Counted from the first letter of the stretch, positions 1 to 8,635 are shown. The stretch: DNA of 55,747 nt from an uncultured Ruminococcus sp. (GCA_902784805.1 CACZWD010000017.1:1-55747), one strand, 5' to 3'. Translations and numbers: made by a program. The notes: generated by a model not told the origin, from the sequence alone.

Positions 1-118
1 AAGGTTGGTAGGCAACCAAGCGACAGCGAGTGCGCTTGCAAGCGAGCCGAGTGACTTGCCGTGACCTTTTTCGGAAAAGGAGGAGCAAGGAAGCGGGCGT
101 ATGTTTTTCTTGTAAAAG

Positions 119-147
119 AAAAACGGAGCAAAGCGTACTTTGCTCCG
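119..147 (-). terminator. Intrinsic terminator of tRNA-Arg
   Basis: A perfect 10-bp stem (124-133 with 138-147, loop cgta) is followed on the minus strand by TTTTTCTTTT. It lies 3 nt beyond the 3' end of the tRNA and so ends its transcript. Confidence 0.85.
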
Positions 148-150
148 ACG

Positions 151-225
151 TGGCATCCCGAACAGGAATCGAACCCGCATCAGCTGAACCGGAATCAGCC
201 GTCTTATCCATTAGACGATCGGGAC
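151..225 (-). tRNA. tRNA-Arg (anticodon CCG)
   Basis: The minus strand folds as a complete cloverleaf: acceptor GTCCCGA with TCGGGAT, a four-bp D stem (GTCT/AGAC), anticodon stem GCTGA/TCAGC with loop TTCCGGT giving anticodon CCG, and a T arm with TTCGATT. The CCA end is encoded (151-153). It reads CGG arginine codons. A terminator follows directly; the 118 bp between that and the left edge hold only short palindromes (for example CGCTTGCAAGCG at 33-44) and no gene I can support. Confidence 0.95.
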
Positions 226-273
226 ATACCATCACACGTATATTTTACCACACAATGAGAAAAAAAGCAAGCC

Positions 274-1239
274 TTAAATATATTTTAAAGGTATTATTTT
301 TTCGGCTATTTCAAGAAACGTGCTGCCTGACGAGGTTATTTCATCGACAGTAGTAATATCAGTTATACCTTTGGTGCCGAGAAAACTGTGAAATACATAG
401 TGTTTGCCGCGGTGTTTGCCGTAGTAAAGCATAATATGCCCCTTGCACATTATTATATCGGCAGGGTGACATTTTTTTAAATTGCCGTTTTTTACGGGAA
501 TAGCTTTAGAGGATATTTCGCCTATTTTTGCGGAATTTCTCGGTAAAAAAATTCCGCAAATTGAAAAAGCGGAGCAGATAAGCGACGAGCAGTCGCAGCC
601 GCCGAAGCTTTCGCCCCAGTCATAAGGCATACCTCGCATATGCAAAGAAAGCGACAAAATGTTTTTTCTTGAAAACTTCATATATCCTCTATGTACAGCG
701 GTGTTTGCGGGAACTTTTGCGTCTTTAAAAAACGCAGAGCCGCTTTTGCCGCGTATAGGAAGCTTTACTGTGTAAACCGAATTTTCAAATTTTGTAAAAA
801 TCAGGCGCGTGCCGAACGATAACGGTATTTTTGAAATTGTTTTGTCACGGTCGGGATTTGTAATAATAAATTTGTCGGTCACACATAAAAAATTCGGTGA
901 ATTTAAAATATCAAGAGCTTTTTCGCGGCTTATAAAACCGATATTTTCTTGCTTTACATAGCCGAAACTGTTTTGAGAATGAACTTTGTAAAAGCCGTTT
1001 TCAGGTTTATCCGAAAGTAAAATTACGATTTCTCCTCTGCGGCACAGGGTTTCACAGTTTGTATCAAAACCGTTTTCGGATAATTCTTTTGTTTCTCTAG
1101 GCTTTATAAATAAATTACAATCGCAAACCGCAACCGCAAACCGCATATTGGCGTATTTTTCATTTTTTAGGTCGATAACACCGAGAGAAAGCTCTTTTAT
1201 TCTTTTGTTTATGCTGTTTGGAGACGGTAAAGCACACAT
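274..1239 (-). CDS. SH3-domain and NlpC/P60 cell-wall peptidase
   Basis: A 321-aa protein likely to cut peptide stems of peptidoglycan (gamma-D-glutamyl-diamino acid type). The C-terminal NlpC/P60 domain shows the catalytic cysteine in the DCSS motif (Cys217), and histidines in GHIMLYY (His268) and YVFHSF (His284). Residues about 60-110 look like an SH3b module and a second may follow at 120-175. No clear signal peptide is visible, so it may act in the cytoplasm on recycled muropeptides, as YkfC-like enzymes do. The start has an AAAGGA ribosome site. It diverges from nif3. Family is secure; substrate is inferred. Confidence 0.85.
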   Translation of the reverse strand: MCALPSPNSINKRIKELSLGVIDLKNEKYANMRFAVAVCDCNLFIKPRETKELSENGFDTNCETLCRRGEIVILLSDKPENGFYKVHSQNSFGYVKQENIGFISREKALDILNSPNFLCVTDKFIITNPDRDKTISKIPLSFGTRLIFTKFENSVYTVKLPIRGKSGSAFFKDAKVPANTAVHRGYMKFSRKNILSLSLHMRGMPYDWGESFGGCDCSSLICSAFSICGIFLPRNSAKIGEISSKAIPVKNGNLKKCHPADIIMCKGHIMLYYGKHRGKHYVFHSFLGTKGITDITTVDEITSSGSTFLEIAEKIIPLKYI

Positions 1240-1264
1240 ATTTTTATCCTTTCACAAAAAACAC

Positions 1265-1293
1265 TTGATTTAACAAAAAATTAGTAGTACAAT
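1265..1293 (+). promoter_or_regulatory. Sigma-A promoter of nif3
   Basis: TTGATT (1265-1270), 17-bp spacer, TACAAT (1288-1293), about 40 bp before the nif3 start. Confidence 0.75.
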
Positions 1294-1335
1294 ATATTAT
1301 GTAGAATCAAAAAATATTCGCGTCTGGAGGAAAAT

Positions 1336-2109
1336 ATGACTACTGTAAAGAATATAATCGAGGTTATAGAAAAAATTGCGCCAAAAGAGCTTGCTGAGGA
1401 TTGGGATAATCCGGGGCTTGAGGTCGGCAGTGGGAATAAGTCGGTTAACGCGGTGCTGACCGCGCTTGATTGCGATATGGAAACCGTACTTGAAGCGGAA
1501 AAACTTGGGTGCGAGATGATTGTTACGCATCATCCGCTTATTTTTCATCCTCTTCATTTTGTAACCGATGAAACAGAAACGGGTAGAGTTATTCTTGCTC
1601 TCGCGAAAAGGGATATGGCTCTTTACAGCGCGCATACAAATCTTGACTGCGCCGTCGGAGGTATAAATGATTATCTTTGCAAAAAAATAGGGCTTGAAAG
1701 TGTAAAGGTACAAGACGATATAGGAAATGGAAGCCTTATACGAATTGGTAAAATTACGCCTCGGAGCTTTGAGGATTTTGCACGCGGACTTGCTGAAATA
1801 TTCGGTAAAAAATATATCAGATGCGTGGGAACCCCCGATAAAATCATTGAAACAGTCGGCATTTGCAGCGGCGGCGGGGGAGATTATATTTCCGAAATGG
1901 CGGGAAAGTGCGATGTATATATCACGGGTGATGTAAAATATCATATGGCAAGGAGCGCGAATGAAGCGGGGCTTTGCGTCGCTGTCTTAGAGCATTATGA
2001 AAGTGAAATCTGCGCGGAAGAAATTTTTGAAAACGCTTTAAAGGATACGGGGGTTAAGGTTTTTAAATCCAAAAGCAACAAGGACATAGTATTTGATATT
2101 TTCAGGTGA
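1336..2109 (+). CDS. Nif3-like dinuclear metal-centre protein
   Basis: A 257-aa member of the NIF3/YbgI family, whose members form toroidal hexamers with a two-metal site; the biochemical role is not settled (some are annotated GTP cyclohydrolase 1 type 2). The family's metal-ligand motif VTHHPLIFHP is at about residues 73-82, AHTNLD at about 105-110, and a late HYESE motif. A GGAGG site sits 6 nt before the ATG. The stop overlaps the translation signal of the next gene, so the two are coupled. Confidence 0.9.
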   Translation: MTTVKNIIEVIEKIAPKELAEDWDNPGLEVGSGNKSVNAVLTALDCDMETVLEAEKLGCEMIVTHHPLIFHPLHFVTDETETGRVILALAKRDMALYSAHTNLDCAVGGINDYLCKKIGLESVKVQDDIGNGSLIRIGKITPRSFEDFARGLAEIFGKKYIRCVGTPDKIIETVGICSGGGGDYISEMAGKCDVYITGDVKYHMARSANEAGLCVAVLEHYESEICAEEIFENALKDTGVKVFKSKSNKDIVFDIFR

Positions 2110-2114
2110 ACGAA

Positions 2115-2750
2115 ATGACAGAAATTTTATATTTTGATAAAGATATTGTTGTTTGCGTTAAACCTGCGGGCGCGGATTCAGAGAAGGATATGCCGGAGCT
2201 GATAAGAGCCGGATTTAAGGAAAAAGGAATAAAAAAGGAAAAGATTTTTCCGTTGCACAGGCTTGATAAACCGGTGGGCGGTATAATGGTTTATGCTCTT
2301 AACGAGGCTTCCGCTGCCGGAATATCGGAAAAAATCGCAAAGGGGACAATAAAAAAAGAATATTTAGCAGTCATACAGGGGATACCTGATGAAGAAAGCG
2401 GTATTTTTGAGGATTTACTTTTTAAGGATTCGCGGCAAAATAAGAGTTACGTTGTTAAGAGAGAGCGAAAGGGCGTAAAAAAAGCAAGTCTTTTTTATGA
2501 AGTTATTGAAAAAACCGAAAATTTCTCACTTGTTAGAGTGAAGCTTAATACGGGCAGGAGTCATCAGATACGTGTTCAATTCGCGAGCCGGAAAATGCCT
2601 CTTGCGGGCGACGGCAAATACGGCAGTAAAATTAATGGCTGTGATATAGCGCTTTTTTCTTGTAAAATAACCTTTGAAAACGGCAAAATGTTTGAAGCAC
2701 TGCCGCCCGCGGAGAAATATCCGTGGAATATGTTTAAATATAATAAATGA
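2115..2750 (+). CDS. RluA-family pseudouridine synthase
   Basis: About 211 aa. It converts uridine to pseudouridine in structured RNA; the target (rRNA or tRNA) cannot be read from sequence. The catalytic-aspartate motif HRLDKPVGG is present, followed by SGR-type RTGRSHQIRVQFA near the C terminus. No S4 domain is present, so it is a short form. I prefer ATG 2115, which has AGGTGA five bases upstream, over the GTG at 2106 that overlaps the nif3 stop. A bidirectional terminator follows. Confidence 0.88.
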   Translation: MTEILYFDKDIVVCVKPAGADSEKDMPELIRAGFKEKGIKKEKIFPLHRLDKPVGGIMVYALNEASAAGISEKIAKGTIKKEYLAVIQGIPDEESGIFEDLLFKDSRQNKSYVVKRERKGVKKASLFYEVIEKTENFSLVRVKLNTGRSHQIRVQFASRKMPLAGDGKYGSKINGCDIALFSCKITFENGKMFEALPPAEKYPWNMFKYNK

Positions 2751-2753
2751 AAG

Positions 2754-2777
2754 AAGCATCGCGTTTTTGCGATGCTT
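2754..2777. terminator. Bidirectional terminator hairpin
   Basis: AAGCATCGC pairs with GCGATGCTT around a gttttt loop between convergent genes (pseudouridine synthase and rpmE). T-rich sequence lies on both flanks, though neither tract is long. Confidence 0.7.
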
Positions 2778-2810
2778 TAAACTTCATAATTAAGAGAGAA
2801 AGCGTTTTGC

Positions 2811-3017
2811 TTACTTCTCCTGCATGCCGTATTTCTTTCTGAATTTTTCAACTCGTCCGCCTGTATCAACAAGCTTTTGCTTACCTGTAAAGAAGGGGTG
2901 GCATTTTGAACAAATTTCAACACGAATGTTTTCCTTTGTTGAACGTGTTTCGATAACTTCGCCACAAGCACAGGTTATTGTTGTTGGTTTGTAATCAGGA
3001 TGGATACCTGCCTTCAT
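2811..3017 (-). CDS. rpmE: 50S ribosomal protein L31 (zinc-binding type)
   Basis: A 68-aa protein starting MKAGIHPDY. It is the C+ form: the CAC and CSKC cysteines can bind zinc, unlike the C- paralogue made under zinc shortage. The ATG at 3017 has GAGGTG six bases upstream; an in-frame GTG three codons earlier lies inside that ribosome site and is unlikely to start it. It has its own strong promoter and a structured leader. Confidence 0.97.
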   Translation of the reverse strand: MKAGIHPDYKPTTITCACGEVIETRSTKENIRVEICSKCHPFFTGKQKLVDTGGRVEKFRKKYGMQEK

Positions 3018-3026
3018 CTCTTTCAC

Positions 3027-3165
3027 CTCTTTTTCTTATAGCCATATTGCAAAACCATATTTTCCGAAAAGGCGGCAAATTCCGGATTTTGCGTTCTTTT
3101 TCGGTGGGCAGCTTTCGCTGTTTAATCCCGATGATTTTGTATATTGCTACTTATTGCGCAATACG
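3027..3165 (-). promoter_or_regulatory. Structured rpmE leader, possible L31 autoregulatory site
   Basis: The 140-nt leader contains a GNRA-capped hairpin (CAGC-GAAA-GCTG, 3109-3120) and a 7-bp stem (3064-3070 with 3098-3104) enclosing a second hairpin. L31 leaders with autogenous roles are described in Firmicutes; I cannot confirm a match to that motif by eye. Confidence 0.4.
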
Positions 3166-3173
3166 TATTTATA

Positions 3174-3202
3174 ATTATACCATATTTTTTTAAAAAAATC
3201 AA
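3174..3202 (-). promoter_or_regulatory. Sigma-A promoter of rpmE
   Basis: Minus strand TTGATT, 17-bp spacer ending in TATGG, TATAAT (3174-3179). It starts 30 bp beyond the mnaA stop; no terminator separates the two, so read-through is possible. Confidence 0.85.
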
Positions 3203-3234
3203 GTATTTTTTTAAATTTTTCCCTAAAAAAGATT

Positions 3235-4383
3235 TTATTTAACAAAAAATTCATCCGGCGCGGATGCGGTAAGACCAAACGAATAGCGAAGCGCCTGTAC
3301 GATTCTCTCGCTTGCCTTTCCATCACCGTATGGATTTACGGCGTGAGCCATTTTGTTATACGCGTTTTCGTCGGTAAGCAGAGTACGTGCTGATTTATAT
3401 ATATTATCATATTCACAGCCTGCCATTTTAACAGTGCCGGCGTTTACCGCCTCCGGTCTTTCCGTTTCTGTACGAAGTACCAGAACAGGCTTTCCGAGAG
3501 AAGGCGCTTCCTCCTGCAGACCTCCCGAATCCGTCATAATCATAAAGCAGCGGCTCATAAGATTATGAAGCTCGTCAACATCAAGCGGGTCTATCAGATG
3601 AATACGCTTATGAGAGCCCAAAATATCAAAAACGGTATTTCTTACTTTGGGATTAAGATGTACGGGATAAACTGCCTGAATATCGGGCGTATCGTTTACA
3701 ACGTCAAGAATTGCCCTGCATATATTTTCAAGCGGCTTGCCGAGGTTTTCACGGCGGTGCGCCGTAATAAGAATCGTTCTTTTTGAAAAGTCAAGCTTTT
3801 GCAAGGCGGGATCACGAAAAACGTAACCTGGCTTTACGGTATATTTTATCGCGTCAATTACGGTATTGCCCGTAATAAAAATATTACCCTGTTTCTGCTC
3901 TTTTAATAGATTGTTTTTGTTGTTCACGGTCGGCGCGAAATGGTACTGCGCTATCGTTCCCGTAAGGCAGCGGTTTATTTCTTCGGGAAACGGAGAATAT
4001 TTGTCGTAAGTACGAAGCCCCGCTTCAACGTGACCTACGGGGATATGATTATAAAACGCCGCAAGGCTGCCGCAAAAAGTTGTTGTCGTATCTCCATGCA
4101 CAAGCACAACGTCGGGACGCGCTTTTTCAAAAACAGCCGATAAGCCGTCAATAGCCCGTGTTGTTATTCCCGTAAGAGTTTGATTTGCCTGCATAATATT
4201 AAGGTCAAAGTCCGCTTTTATTTTAAAAAGCTCCATAACCATATCGAGCATTTCGCGGTGCTGCGCGGTTATGCATACAAGGCTTTCAATATCCTTTGAT
4301 TTCTGAAGCTCTAAAACAAGCGGCGCCATTTTAATAGCTTCGGGTCTTGTGCCGAAAACAGTCATAACTTTCAGTTTATTCAT
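3235..4383 (-). CDS. mnaA: UDP-N-acetylglucosamine 2-epimerase (non-hydrolysing)
   Basis: About 382 aa. It interconverts UDP-GlcNAc and UDP-ManNAc, giving the ManNAc donor for teichoic acid linkage units or capsule. The family signature GTRPEAIKMAPL is near the N terminus; VHGDTTTT, GHVEAGLRT and TDSGGLQEEAPSLGKP follow in the expected order. The chosen ATG (4383) has AAGGAG upstream and lies inside the end of tagO, overlapping by 8 bp, so translation is probably coupled. The pairing with tagO supports a wall-polymer role. Confidence 0.92.
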   Translation of the reverse strand: MNKLKVMTVFGTRPEAIKMAPLVLELQKSKDIESLVCITAQHREMLDMVMELFKIKADFDLNIMQANQTLTGITTRAIDGLSAVFEKARPDVVLVHGDTTTTFCGSLAAFYNHIPVGHVEAGLRTYDKYSPFPEEINRCLTGTIAQYHFAPTVNNKNNLLKEQKQGNIFITGNTVIDAIKYTVKPGYVFRDPALQKLDFSKRTILITAHRRENLGKPLENICRAILDVVNDTPDIQAVYPVHLNPKVRNTVFDILGSHKRIHLIDPLDVDELHNLMSRCFMIMTDSGGLQEEAPSLGKPVLVLRTETERPEAVNAGTVKMAGCEYDNIYKSARTLLTDENAYNKMAHAVNPYGDGKASERIVQALRYSFGLTASAPDEFFVK

Positions 4384-5449
4384 TGTTTTTTTCTCCTTCT
4401 TTGGGTTCAATTATGTCGCCGGGTTTTGGATTTCCCGTAAAAATAACGGCAAGAGCTACAAAGATTATTACCGAAAGCAAAAGCAGAACACCTGTTATTT
4501 CATCATAACCTTCCATAATGATAGCGCTGAGTCCGAGAAGCGCGCTTATGGTATAAAGCACGGCAACAGTTTGCTTTTGGTTAAAGCCCATATCAATGAG
4601 CCTATGGTGAAGATGTCCTCTGTCCGCCTGCATAATAGGTTTATGATGAGCCATACGCCTTATTATAGCGAAAGACGTATCAAAAATCGGAAGCCCCAGA
4701 ATAAGCACAGGCACGATAAAGGTTATAACGGTATAGCTTTTAAAAAGTCCTTGTACGGACATAACAGCCATAATATAACCTAAAAAGGTCGCTCCCGTAT
4801 CGCCCATAAAAATTTTTGCGGGATTAAGATTATAAGGCAAAAATCCAAGACAAGCTCCTACAAGAATTATGGATATGGTTGTTACAAAAACGTTTCCGTT
4901 TAAAAGAGCAATAAAAAAAATTGAAGCGGAGGCTATGGTTGAAATCCCTGCCGCCAGACCATCAAGCCCGTCAATAAGATTAACGGCGTTTGTCACGCCG
5001 ACAATCCATAAAATAGAAATACCGTAGGATATTATATCGTTAAAAACAATGTTAGGCATAACGCTTTGATTAAAAGGAAGCGACAAAAAATTAATTCTTG
5101 AGCCCATAAACACCGGAACGGCGGCAGCTATGAGCTGCACAAAAAATTTCGGGTGAGCTTTAAGAGTTTTTATATCGTCAACCACGCCGAGAATTACAAT
5201 TATAAGAGAACCTAAAATAATGCCCCAAAGCTGCCTGTCAAGTGTTCCGAAGCAAAGAAGGCTCACTATAAAGCCGTAATAAATCGAAAGTCCGCCGAGA
5301 CGCGGTATTGGTTTTTTATGCATTCGCCTGCCGTCTTTCGGATAATCAATCGCGCCGGCTTTTATGGCAATATTTTTAATAAACGGAACCGATAAAAAGC
5401 TCGTCAAAAACGCAACCGCAAGAGCAAGCAATATGTTAAGTGTACTCAT
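4376..5449 (-). CDS. tagO: Undecaprenyl-phosphate GlcNAc-1-phosphate transferase
   Basis: A 357-aa polytopic membrane enzyme of the MraY/WecA family that attaches GlcNAc-1-phosphate to the lipid carrier, the first step of wall teichoic acid or similar polymers. Key cytosolic-loop motifs are visible: NAVNLIDGLDGLAAG, MGDTGATFLGY and DRGHLHHRL. About ten hydrophobic segments cover the chain. Second gene of the trpS-tagO-mnaA operon, 20 bp after trpS. WecA and TagO cannot be told apart here; the clostridial context favours TagO. Confidence 0.9.
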   Translation of the reverse strand: MSTLNILLALAVAFLTSFLSVPFIKNIAIKAGAIDYPKDGRRMHKKPIPRLGGLSIYYGFIVSLLCFGTLDRQLWGIILGSLIIVILGVVDDIKTLKAHPKFFVQLIAAAVPVFMGSRINFLSLPFNQSVMPNIVFNDIISYGISILWIVGVTNAVNLIDGLDGLAAGISTIASASIFFIALLNGNVFVTTISIILVGACLGFLPYNLNPAKIFMGDTGATFLGYIMAVMSVQGLFKSYTVITFIVPVLILGLPIFDTSFAIIRRMAHHKPIMQADRGHLHHRLIDMGFNQKQTVAVLYTISALLGLSAIIMEGYDEITGVLLLLSVIIFVALAVIFTGNPKPGDIIEPKEGEKNNE

Positions 5450-5469
5450 TTGTTTTCCTGCCTTTCAAT

Positions 5470-6471
5470 TTACGGCTTCTGTAAAAAACCTACTTTTTTA
5501 TAAACCTTACGCAGAGTTGATTCCGCAATTTTGCTTGCGATTTCCGCGCTTTTTGTATATACGGAAACAATATAGTCTTTATTTTTCATATAATCATTAT
5601 ATTTTTCCTGAATAGGCTTAAGATGTGCGGCAACTGCCTCGCCCACAGCCGGTTTAAATTCACCGTAGCCTTTGCCTTCAAACTCTTTGACAGCTTCTTC
5701 CACGGTTTTGCCGGTGACGGCGGAGTAAATATTTAAAAGGTTGTTTATGCCGTCTTTTCCTTCACGGTATTCTATAACGGTTTCGCTGTCGGTAACGGCA
5801 CGCCTGAATTTACGCATAATAACGTCTTTACTGTCGGTAAGAGCAATAAAACCGTTTGTGTTTTCGTCCGATTTAGACATTTTTGAGGTCGGATTCTGAA
5901 GGCTCATAACTCGTCCGCCCGATTTTACGATATATGGTTCGGGCACAACGAAGGTTTCGGAATATGTATTGTTAAACCTGTTCGCTATATCTCTCGAAAG
6001 CTCAAGATGCTGCTTCTGGTCCTCACCGACAGGAACAATGTCCGCCTTATAAAGAAGAATATCGGCAGCCATAAGCGTGGGGTAGATGAAAAGCCCCGCG
6101 TTTATATTGTTTGCGTGCTTTGCGGATTTATCTTTAAACTGTGTCATTCTCGAAAGCTCGCCCATTTGAGTATAGCAGTTAAGTACCCACGCAAGCTCAG
6201 CGTGCTGATGAACGTGCGACTGACAAAAAAGAAGACTTTTTTCGGGGTTAATTCCTGCCGCAAGCAGCATTGCGAGAAGCTCTATACTGTGACTGCGAAG
6301 AAGCGCGGGCTCCTGACGCACGGTTATTGTATGTAAATCCGCAATCGCGAAGATACAGTCAAATTCGTCCTGAAGCTTTACCCAATTTCTGATTGCTCCG
6401 AGATAATTGCCGAGAGTTATTGTACCCGACGGCTGAATGGCGCTAAAGCTGCGCTTTATTGTGTTTTCCAT
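5470..6471 (-). CDS. trpS: Tryptophan--tRNA ligase
   Basis: About 333 aa, a normal bacterial length. It charges tRNA-Trp in the cytoplasm. The class I signatures are PSGTITLGNYLG (residues 14-25) and KMSKS (197-201). ATG 6471 is chosen; a TTG four codons upstream is unlikely. The short leader (about 30 nt) leaves no room for a T-box, so no tryptophan-sensing leader is evident. First gene of an operon with tagO and mnaA. Confidence 0.96.
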   Translation of the reverse strand: MENTIKRSFSAIQPSGTITLGNYLGAIRNWVKLQDEFDCIFAIADLHTITVRQEPALLRSHSIELLAMLLAAGINPEKSLLFCQSHVHQHAELAWVLNCYTQMGELSRMTQFKDKSAKHANNINAGLFIYPTLMAADILLYKADIVPVGEDQKQHLELSRDIANRFNNTYSETFVVPEPYIVKSGGRVMSLQNPTSKMSKSDENTNGFIALTDSKDVIMRKFRRAVTDSETVIEYREGKDGINNLLNIYSAVTGKTVEEAVKEFEGKGYGEFKPAVGEAVAAHLKPIQEKYNDYMKNKDYIVSVYTKSAEIASKIAESTLRKVYKKVGFLQKP

Positions 6472-6506
6472 AATTATCGTCAAATCCTTTATGTTTTTTC
6501 TATCTT

Positions 6507-6535
6507 ATTATATCAGATAATATGTGAAAAATCAA
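6507..6535 (-). promoter_or_regulatory. Sigma-A promoter of trpS operon
   Basis: Minus strand TTGATT, 17-bp spacer, TATAAT (6507-6512). Confidence 0.8.
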
Positions 6536-6558
6536 CCTTTTTTAAAAAGTTTAGTTGT

Positions 6559-6942
6559 TTATTTAAGTTTTTTGTACTTATGATATTTGTTTGCGGTCCA
6601 AATAACAGTAAACGAAAGAAAAAGCCATATGGCGGAATAAGGAAGGCAGATTTGTCCCATAAGATTAAACGGTACGGAAGAATAATCCCATACATTAAGA
6701 GAAAGAACCCTGTTAAGAATGATACCGCAAAAAAATTCGGTTGCCGTAATTGCCAGACAACCGATAGCCGCTTTAATTAAAAGCGGCATATTAAGCTTTG
6801 AAATATCAAGTAAAATCAAGAAACAAAACCCACCCGCCGCAAACATTGACGGGTGGCTCTGTCCCCGCCATAAAATTTCAAGCAGGCAGTAAAACGTGCC
6901 TCCCGTCAAAAAAAAGAAGATATTTTTTAAAAATACTTTCAT
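6559..6942 (-). CDS. Putative permease-like membrane protein (CmpB type)
   Basis: About 127 aa with four hydrophobic segments. The pattern TEFFCGIILNRVLSLNVWDYS followed by NLMGQICLPYSAIW (quoted in two parts of the chain, about residues 68-105) matches the family labelled putative ABC transporter permease (ABC_trans_CmpB). No ATPase partner is adjacent, so transport is unproven. ATG 6942 is preferred over TTG 6948. It stands alone on the minus strand. Confidence 0.65.
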   Translation of the reverse strand: MKVFLKNIFFFLTGGTFYCLLEILWRGQSHPSMFAAGGFCFLILLDISKLNMPLLIKAAIGCLAITATEFFCGIILNRVLSLNVWDYSSVPFNLMGQICLPYSAIWLFLSFTVIWTANKYHKYKKLK

Positions 6943-7016
6943 AGTCAATCAACCCGTTTTTTGTTTATTCTTTGTAAAAACGAAGTTTATATTCATTTTT
7001 TAAAAAAAGAAAACTA

Positions 7017-7045
7017 TTGACTTAAATAATAATTTAATATATAAT
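7017..7045 (+). promoter_or_regulatory. Sigma-A promoter of the DUF1599 gene
   Basis: TTGACT (7017-7022), 17-bp spacer, TATAAT (7040-7045), 35 bp before the start codon. Confidence 0.85.
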
Positions 7046-7079
7046 AATAGATGTAAAATTGTGAAAGGAAAAAACAGTT

Positions 7080-7658
7080 ATGACTGACAGTTTGTTAAAA
7101 AGTTACGATAAAATAATAGATTACAGTTTTGATGTTTTTGAAAAGAAGCAGAAGGATTACGGTCCGACATGGATATTAAACCGCTATTCGTCGCTTATTG
7201 ATGAGATATGGCGTAAAGCAAAGCGCATACGCACTCTTGAAGAAAACGGTGAAAATAACTCTCTTATAAAAGAGGGCAGAGATGTCGAATATATCGCGAT
7301 AATAAATTATTGTATAATGTGTCTTATAAGGCTCGGAGATTACGGCTTGCCGAAAGACAGCGATGTTCTTGAGGACCTTTCAAGACTCGAAAGTGTTTCT
7401 GACGAAAAGCTTTTTGCGGCTTATAAAGACGTCGCGGCAAAAATCAGAGAACTTCTCCGCCGTAAAAATACCGATTACGGTGACGCGTGGAAAAGTATGG
7501 GGATTTATTCTATGACAGACCAGGTAATAATCAGGGTTTACCGCATAAAAACAATGCTCGCGAACGGCGGCAAATGTGAAATTTCGGAAGGTATTGACGC
7601 GCAGCTTCAGGATATTATAAATTATTGCGTTTTTGCTCTAATTAAGCTTGAGTTTTAG
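7080..7658 (+). CDS. Tandem DUF1599 (nucleotide-modification-associated) protein
   Basis: A 192-aa cytoplasmic protein built from two copies of one module. Copy 1 (about residues 16-90) has KKQKDYGPTW, RKAKRIRTL and INYCIMCLIRL; copy 2 (about 118-192) repeats this as RRKNTDYGDAW, RVYRIKTML and INYCVFALIKL. This is the DUF1599 / Nmad1 pattern. Its function is unknown to me; relatives are linked with modified-nucleotide loci in phages, but no modification genes lie nearby. AAAGGA precedes the ATG by 11 bp. It is monocistronic, between its own promoter and terminator. Confidence 0.75.
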   Translation: MTDSLLKSYDKIIDYSFDVFEKKQKDYGPTWILNRYSSLIDEIWRKAKRIRTLEENGENNSLIKEGRDVEYIAIINYCIMCLIRLGDYGLPKDSDVLEDLSRLESVSDEKLFAAYKDVAAKIRELLRRKNTDYGDAWKSMGIYSMTDQVIIRVYRIKTMLANGGKCEISEGIDAQLQDIINYCVFALIKLEF

Positions 7659-7694
7659 AAAGCAGGGCAATAATAATCCGAAAAACGAAAAAGA

Positions 7695-7728
7695 AAAACG
7701 CAGCCTTTTTAAACCGGGGCTGCGTTTT
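7695..7728. terminator. Bidirectional terminator
   Basis: AAAACGCAGCC pairs with GGCTGCGTTTT around a 12-nt loop, between convergent genes (DUF1599 and rpiR). Confidence 0.85.
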
Positions 7729-7733
7729 AACGT

Positions 7734-8570
7734 TTAATACTTTTTTGAAAGAAGCGCAAGCTCGGTTTCTTTAATGGACTCAAGCGCCCGTACCGAGCGG
7801 TTATATACTACATAGAAATAAAGTGTATCTACAATTGCGAGCTGCGCGATACGTGAGTTAAGACCAAGTATATTATACTTTGTTTCATCGGAGGAAGTGG
7901 AAAGCACAATATCGCTGTGCCTGAGAATAGGAGATTTCCCGATATTTGTAACGGCAATAGTTGTGGCTCCGTGGTCTTTTGCCGTTTTTAAAGCATCGAC
8001 AATATCTTTTGACGAACCCGAATGCGAAATTGCGATGGCAATATCGCCCTCTTTAAGATGCGAAGCGGCTATAACCTGCATATGGTTATCGGAATAAGCA
8101 AAAGCGTTAAGCCCCGCGCGAAGCAGTTTGTGACTCGTGTCAAGAGCAACCGAAGCCGAATTTCCGAGACCGAAAACGACGATTTTATTTGCTGAGCAAA
8201 TTTTATCTGCCGCAATGGCAAGACTGTCGGGATTTAATGATTGTTTCGTTTTTTCAAGCGAAAGATATATGTCGTTACATACTTTTTCATATATACAAAA
8301 AGCGCTGTCTGTTGGTTTTATATGGTTGCTTACGGTGTTTCCGCCGCCTTCGGAGGCAAGAGATATTTTAAGCTCCTGATAGCCCGAAAGCCCCAGCCTT
8401 TTTGAAAAACGGACAATGGTAGCCTCGCTGCAGCCGCAAAGCTCGGCAAGCTCAACAATGGAAAGAGATATTATTTCTCCCGGATTATCGTTTATCCAAT
8501 CGGCAATTCTCTTTTCTGCTTTTCCCATTTCGGCATATTTAAGCTTAATATTTAATGATGTTTTATCCAT
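7734..8570 (-). CDS. MurR/RpiR-family sugar-responsive repressor
   Basis: A 278-aa regulator with an N-terminal HTH-6 domain (about residues 1-75, including LAELCGCSEATIVRFSKRLG) and a C-terminal SIS domain (about 110-250, with GLGNSASVA and AISHSGSSKDIV) that binds phosphosugars. It diverges from the FAD-oxidase/ETF operon, and two TGAAAA-TTTTCA palindromes lie in the shared region, so it probably controls that operon in response to a phosphorylated intermediate made by the FGGY kinase. The last point is inference. Confidence 0.92.
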   Translation of the reverse strand: MDKTSLNIKLKYAEMGKAEKRIADWINDNPGEIISLSIVELAELCGCSEATIVRFSKRLGLSGYQELKISLASEGGGNTVSNHIKPTDSAFCIYEKVCNDIYLSLEKTKQSLNPDSLAIAADKICSANKIVVFGLGNSASVALDTSHKLLRAGLNAFAYSDNHMQVIAASHLKEGDIAIAISHSGSSKDIVDALKTAKDHGATTIAVTNIGKSPILRHSDIVLSTSSDETKYNILGLNSRIAQLAIVDTLYFYVVYNRSVRALESIKETELALLSKKY

Positions 8571-8606
8571 AATAATATCCTCAAACTTTATTTTTTAACA
8601 ATAAAT

Positions 8607-8635
8607 ATTATATATCAAAAAAAAATTTTTGTCAA
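8607..8635 (-). promoter_or_regulatory. Sigma-A promoter of rpiR-type gene
   Basis: Minus strand TTGACA, 17-bp A/T spacer, TATAAT (8607-8612). Confidence 0.8.

Noticed and set aside
30..353. 107-aa ORF at the left edge
   Set aside because: It runs through the tRNA gene and its terminator, so it is not coding.
1297..1944. 215-aa minus-strand ORF opposite nif3
   Set aside because: Shadow of a well-supported gene; no motif.
6472..6540. T-box upstream of trpS
   Set aside because: The leader from the mapped promoter is only about 30 nt, too short for a T-box, and no TGGNACCGCG-like element is present.
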